Shown here one piece after another: positions 60,953 to 64,000 of a stretch of DNA of 64,000 bases. The notes under the pieces are model-generated. The model saw only the letters and a program-made list of their open reading frames with translations. It ran no database searches and was not told the origin of the DNA. The stretch is taken from the NCBI RefSeq assembly GCF_004366075.1, contig NZ_SODU01000001.1, positions 2,501,134 to 2,565,133 of the forward strand, given 5' to 3'. The position numbers and the translations under genes are program-made. Each line of letters begins with the position of its first letter. Within the stretch, counting starts at the first letter, position 1. Origin of the DNA: Kribbella pratensis. Its GTDB lineage: Bacteria; Actinomycetota; Actinomycetes; Propionibacteriales; Kribbellaceae.

Positions 60953-61893
60953 AGGTTCACCTCCGTGTTGTTCCACTCGATCCACGGCACCGCATGGAAG
61001 TACTGCCGGGACACCGCCTCACCGACATCGCGGACCGTCGCCTGCAGCGCCTGCAGTCTGCCGGTCAGGTTGTCCAGCAGCTCCGCCGGCTGCAGGAACT
61101 CAAGATCGCTGCGTGCCTTCCCCAGCAACCGCGACGCCTCCGCACCCGCACCGATCCGCGCCGACGGCCCGTGGTCGAGGTCCTCCAGACAGGACTCCGC
61201 CTGCTGCAGCGCATGGAACACCGACCGCGGGAAGAGCCGGTCCAGCAACAAGAACTGCACCACGCGGGACGCGTCGAGCGCACCGCGGTACGTCCGCAGG
61301 TACGTGTCGTGCGCACCCGCAGAACGCAGTACTGTCACCCAGCCGGGCGACGTGGGCCGGTCGCCTACTCGGGACATCAGCAGCCTGACAAGCATGTCCA
61401 CTCGCTCCACCGACCGCCCCAGCACCAGGAACCGCCAGCCGTCGTCGCGGCTCATCGTGGAGTCGGCCAGCCCGGCGAACATCGCGGCCCGGTTCTCCAC
61501 GAACGTGAAGAACTCGTGCGGCCCTACCCGGCGCGCAGCACGCTGCCGCTCGGGTACGGCGTTCCACATCGCGTTGATGCACTGCCACAGCTCACTCGAC
61601 ACCACCTCACGCGCGACCCGGGTGTTCTCCCGCGCGCTGGCGATCGAGGACACGATCGACCCGGTCTCGGGCGACATCGCGACCAGCTCGGTCAGGCCCC
61701 ACACGTCCAGCTCGCTGCCGTCCGGTGGGGTGATGCCGAGGACCGAGAGCAGCCGGCGGCTGGCCGTGTCGGCGTCGACGGTGGCGTCCTCCAGCAGTTG
61801 GTGGACCGAGACATCGAGGATCCGCGCGGTGTCGTCCGCGCGTTCGACGTACCGGCCGATCCAGTACAGCGACTCGGCGTTGCGTGCGAGCAT
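60949..61893 (-). CDS. Alpha-E domain protein (DUF403)
   Basis: A 314-residue all-helical protein. The start LARNAESLYWIGRYVERADD is the family signature. Its biochemical role is not known, but it always accompanies the circularly permuted ATP-grasp enzyme. ATG 61893 is eight bases from AGGAGG; a GTG at 61902 overlaps that site and is less likely. Confidence 0.92.
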   Translation of the reverse strand: MLARNAESLYWIGRYVERADDTARILDVSVHQLLEDATVDADTASRRLLSVLGITPPDGSELDVWGLTELVAMSPETGSIVSSIASARENTRVAREVVSSELWQCINAMWNAVPERQRAARRVGPHEFFTFVENRAAMFAGLADSTMSRDDGWRFLVLGRSVERVDMLVRLLMSRVGDRPTSPGWVTVLRSAGAHDTYLRTYRGALDASRVVQFLLLDRLFPRSVFHALQQAESCLEDLDHGPSARIGAGAEASRLLGKARSDLEFLQPAELLDNLTGRLQALQATVRDVGEAVSRQYFHAVPWIEWNNTEVNL

Positions 61894-61909
61894 CGTCAGC
61901 ACCTCCTCA

Positions 61910-63487
61910 TCACTGTTGCTGCTGCTGTTGGGCGGCGTTCAGCTCAGGGCCTTGCTCCGGCGTACTCTCCGGCTTCACCGCGGGGGTCCCGAGACCGGGT
62001 CCACGAAGCTCTGCGTCCTCACCGGACGCTCTGGGCGCCAGCACCCACGTGTCCTTGGACCCGCCGCCTTGTGACGAGTTGACGATCAGGCTGCCCTCGG
62101 GAATCGCCACCCTGGTCAGTCCACCTGGCAGAACGAACACGTCCTCGCCGTCGTTGACCGCGAACGGCCTCAGGTCCACATGTCGTGGCTGCAGCCGTTC
62201 ACCCACCTTCGTCGGCACAGTGGACAGCTGTACGACGGGTTGCGCGATCCAGCCCCGTGGGTTGGCCCTGATGCGCCTCCGCTGTGCCTGGAGCTCCTTG
62301 GGCGAGGCATCCGGCCCGAACACGATGCCGTACCCACCAGAGCCCTCTACCGGCTTGGTGACCAGCTCGTCCAGGCGGTCCAGTACTTCAGCATGCTCTG
62401 CGGGCAGCCAGCACCGGTACGTGTCGACGTTCGGCAGCAGCGGCGTTTCGCCCAGGTAGTACTTGAGGATCTCCGGAAGGTACGTGTAGATCAGCTTGTC
62501 GTCACCGACACCGTTGCCGATCGCATTGGCGATCACCACGTTTCCTGCGCGCGCCGCGTTCACCAGACCCGCCACACCGAGCACGGAGTCCGGAACGAAC
62601 TGCACCGGGTCCAGGAACTCGTCGTCGATCCGCCGGTAGATCACGTCGACGCGCTGCTCGCCTTCTGTCGTCCGCAGGTAGATGACGTTGTTGCGGGCCA
62701 ACAGGTCCCGCCCCTCGACCAGCTCCACCCCCATCTGCCGTGCCAGCAGCGAGTGCTCGAAGTACGCCGAGTTGTAGACACCTGGTGTCAGTACGACGAC
62801 GTTCGGGTCAGTCACGCCGGGTGCCGCGGCCCGCAGCGAGCGGAGGAGGTGTACGGCGTAGTCGCCGACCGCACGGACCCGGTGCTTGGCGAACAGGTCC
62901 GGGAACACGCGTGCCATCGTCCGGCGGTTCTCCATCACGTACGAGACCCCGGACGGGCTCCGCAGGTTGTCCTCGAGCACCCGGAAGTCGCCCTGCTCGT
63001 CACGCACCACGTCGATCCCGGCCACGTGGATGCGGACACCGTTCGGCGGTGCGATACCGGCTGCCTGCCGGTGGAAGTGCTCACAGGAGGTGATCAGCCG
63101 GCGTGGCAGTACGCCGTCCGCAACGATCTGCTGCTCGCCGTAGATGTCGGCCAGGAACGCCTCCAGTGCCCGCACCCGCTGTACGACGCCACGCTCCAGC
63201 CGCGACCACTCCGACGCCGTGATCACCCGCGGCACCAGGTCCAGCGGGAACGGCCGCTCCTCCCCTGACAGGCTGAACGTGATCCCCTGGTCGACGAGCG
63301 CCCGGTCGAGCGCCTCGGACCGAGTAGTCAGGTCCGCGGGCTGCAACGGCTGTAACGAGTCGTGCAGCCGCTTGTACGCCGTACGCACGCCGTCGACCGG
63401 ATCGAACATCTCGTCGTACGCCCCGGCATGCGGACGACGCGGGTCGAGGTAGCCGTCGAACAACTGGCGGGAGGATGCGCGGCTCAT
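61910..63487 (-). CDS. Circularly permuted type 2 ATP-grasp protein
   Basis: A 525-residue amidoligase-like enzyme. N-terminus FDGYLDPRRPHAGAYDEMFD, then RVLEDNLRSPSGVSYVMENR, DVIYRRIDDEFLDPVQF and VTKPVEGSGGYGIVFGPDAS, as expected of CP_ATPgrasp_1/2 proteins. It likely makes peptide or amide bonds using ATP. The C-terminus ends in a run of seven Gln from a CAG/CAA tract. ATG 63487 (MSRASS) is chosen; the upstream frame is low-complexity. First gene of the cassette with alpha-E and transglutaminase. Confidence 0.93.
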   Translation of the reverse strand: MSRASSRQLFDGYLDPRRPHAGAYDEMFDPVDGVRTAYKRLHDSLQPLQPADLTTRSEALDRALVDQGITFSLSGEERPFPLDLVPRVITASEWSRLERGVVQRVRALEAFLADIYGEQQIVADGVLPRRLITSCEHFHRQAAGIAPPNGVRIHVAGIDVVRDEQGDFRVLEDNLRSPSGVSYVMENRRTMARVFPDLFAKHRVRAVGDYAVHLLRSLRAAAPGVTDPNVVVLTPGVYNSAYFEHSLLARQMGVELVEGRDLLARNNVIYLRTTEGEQRVDVIYRRIDDEFLDPVQFVPDSVLGVAGLVNAARAGNVVIANAIGNGVGDDKLIYTYLPEILKYYLGETPLLPNVDTYRCWLPAEHAEVLDRLDELVTKPVEGSGGYGIVFGPDASPKELQAQRRRIRANPRGWIAQPVVQLSTVPTKVGERLQPRHVDLRPFAVNDGEDVFVLPGGLTRVAIPEGSLIVNSSQGGGSKDTWVLAPRASGEDAELRGPGLGTPAVKPESTPEQGPELNAAQQQQQQ

Positions 63488-63587
63488 CTGCGCATCTTCA
63501 CCCACCCAGCCGCCGCTCGCACCCCGAAAGGGCCTAGTTCTTCCGCACGTAACATTGCGCCCAGTAGACCTACCCGTGGAGGACCTG

Positions 63588-64000
63588 ATGTCCGATCGTC
63601 TGTCCGTTGGCGACACCGCCCCCGACTTCACCCTGCCCGATGCCGACGGCAACGAGGTGGCACTCGCGGACCTGCGCGGAAAGAACGTGATCGTCTACTT
63701 CTATCCGGCCGCGATGACGCCGGGCTGCACCAAGCAGGCCTGCGACTTCCGGGACTCGCTCGACTCGCTACAGGCCGCTGGGTACGCCGTACTCGGGATC
63801 TCCCCCGACAAGCCGGCCAAGCTGGCGAAGTTCCGGGACCGCGACGGCGTGACGTTCCCGCTGCTCAGCGACCCGGACAAGGAGGTCCTGCAGGCGTACG
63901 GCGCGTTCGGCGAGAAGACCATGTACGGGAAGAAGGTGACCGGGGTGATCCGGTCCACGTTCGTCGTCGACCCCGAGGGGAAGGTCGCGGTCGCGCAGTA
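63588..64000 (+). CDS. bcp: BCP/AhpC-type peroxiredoxin, cut by the window end
   Basis: The first 137 residues of a thiol peroxidase. SVGDTAPDFTLPDADG opens the thioredoxin fold; the peroxidatic Cys is in YPAAMTPGCTKQACDFRD with a resolving Cys five residues later, typical of bacterioferritin comigratory protein. It removes hydroperoxides in the cytoplasm. GGAGGA lies about five bases before the ATG at 63588. The gene runs off the window; only the last few dozen residues should be missing. It is divergent from the ATP-grasp operon. Confidence 0.92.
   Translation, partial: MSDRLSVGDTAPDFTLPDADGNEVALADLRGKNVIVYFYPAAMTPGCTKQACDFRDSLDSLQAAGYAVLGISPDKPAKLAKFRDRDGVTFPLLSDPDKEVLQAYGAFGEKTMYGKKVTGVIRSTFVVDPEGKVAVAQ

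Overview
The window is one contiguous stretch of a high-GC (about 70 % by eye) actinobacterial chromosome. Several gene families point to a filamentous or soil actinobacterium: WhiJ-type XRE/DUF5753 regulators with a DUF397 partner, a SigB/SigF-type sigma factor, the DUF3618/GroES pair and a secreted GH172 (DUF2961) protein. The abundance of GTAC in codons and the mix of families make Nocardioidaceae, for example Kribbella, my best guess; that is inference, not proof. I see no rRNA, tRNA, CRISPR, prophage or complete insertion sequence. Genes are packed tightly, start/stop overlaps of ATGA or GTGA type are frequent, and 10 of 14 convergent pairs overlap at their 3' ends.

Layout. 0-5.4 kb: a two-Cys membrane microprotein, then a drug-type ABC exporter with a zinc dehydrogenase, divergent from a regulator that joins an IS30-type HTH to a winged helix, then a geranylgeranyl-reductase-like flavoprotein. 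5.4-12.4 kb: a membrane protein, an NTF2-like protein, a sigma factor, and a WhiJ-like locus (DUF397, two small genes, two XRE/DUF5753 regulators, a recombinase-like small protein) with two different pairs of shared operator-like sequences. 12.4-18.3 kb: quinone oxidoreductase, epoxide hydrolase, a second two-Cys microprotein beside a 70-bp palindromic repeat, GNAT, an ArsR-CDF metal efflux pair and an AraC regulator. 18.3-24.5 kb: NarL two-component system, membrane protein, ABC-F ATPase with a complex leader, and an OmpR two-component system. 24.6-30.4 kb: a five-gene peptide ABC importer.

30.5-37 kb: PanE-like reductase, thioredoxin-reductase-like flavoprotein with a probable leaderless promoter, idi, and a tyrosyl-tRNA synthetase with a short leader peptide and an intrinsic terminator, followed by an APH-family kinase. 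37-44.4 kb: the GH172 protein behind a LacI-type operator, 6-phosphogluconate dehydrogenase, a TetR-MFS pair and a Lys/Ala-rich protein. 44.4-52.8 kb: a 165-bp relative of the palindromic repeat, a LysR-controlled SDR/ADH pair, hydrolases, and an aldolase/lactone-oxidase/PIG-L operon. 52.9-64 kb: a Tat-exported hydrolase, lipoprotein plus M15 peptidase, DapC, a sarcosine-oxidase-like flavoprotein, GroES-like/DUF3618, and the ATP-grasp/alpha-E/transglutaminase operon followed by a glucose-dehydrogenase-like gene. The window ends inside a BCP-type peroxiredoxin gene.

The most interesting signals lie in non-coding DNA: the leaders of the ABC-F gene and of tyrS, the two families of shared operators in the WhiJ-like locus, the pair of related palindromic elements, and a 40-codon reading frame that fits exactly between two genes of the peptide importer.
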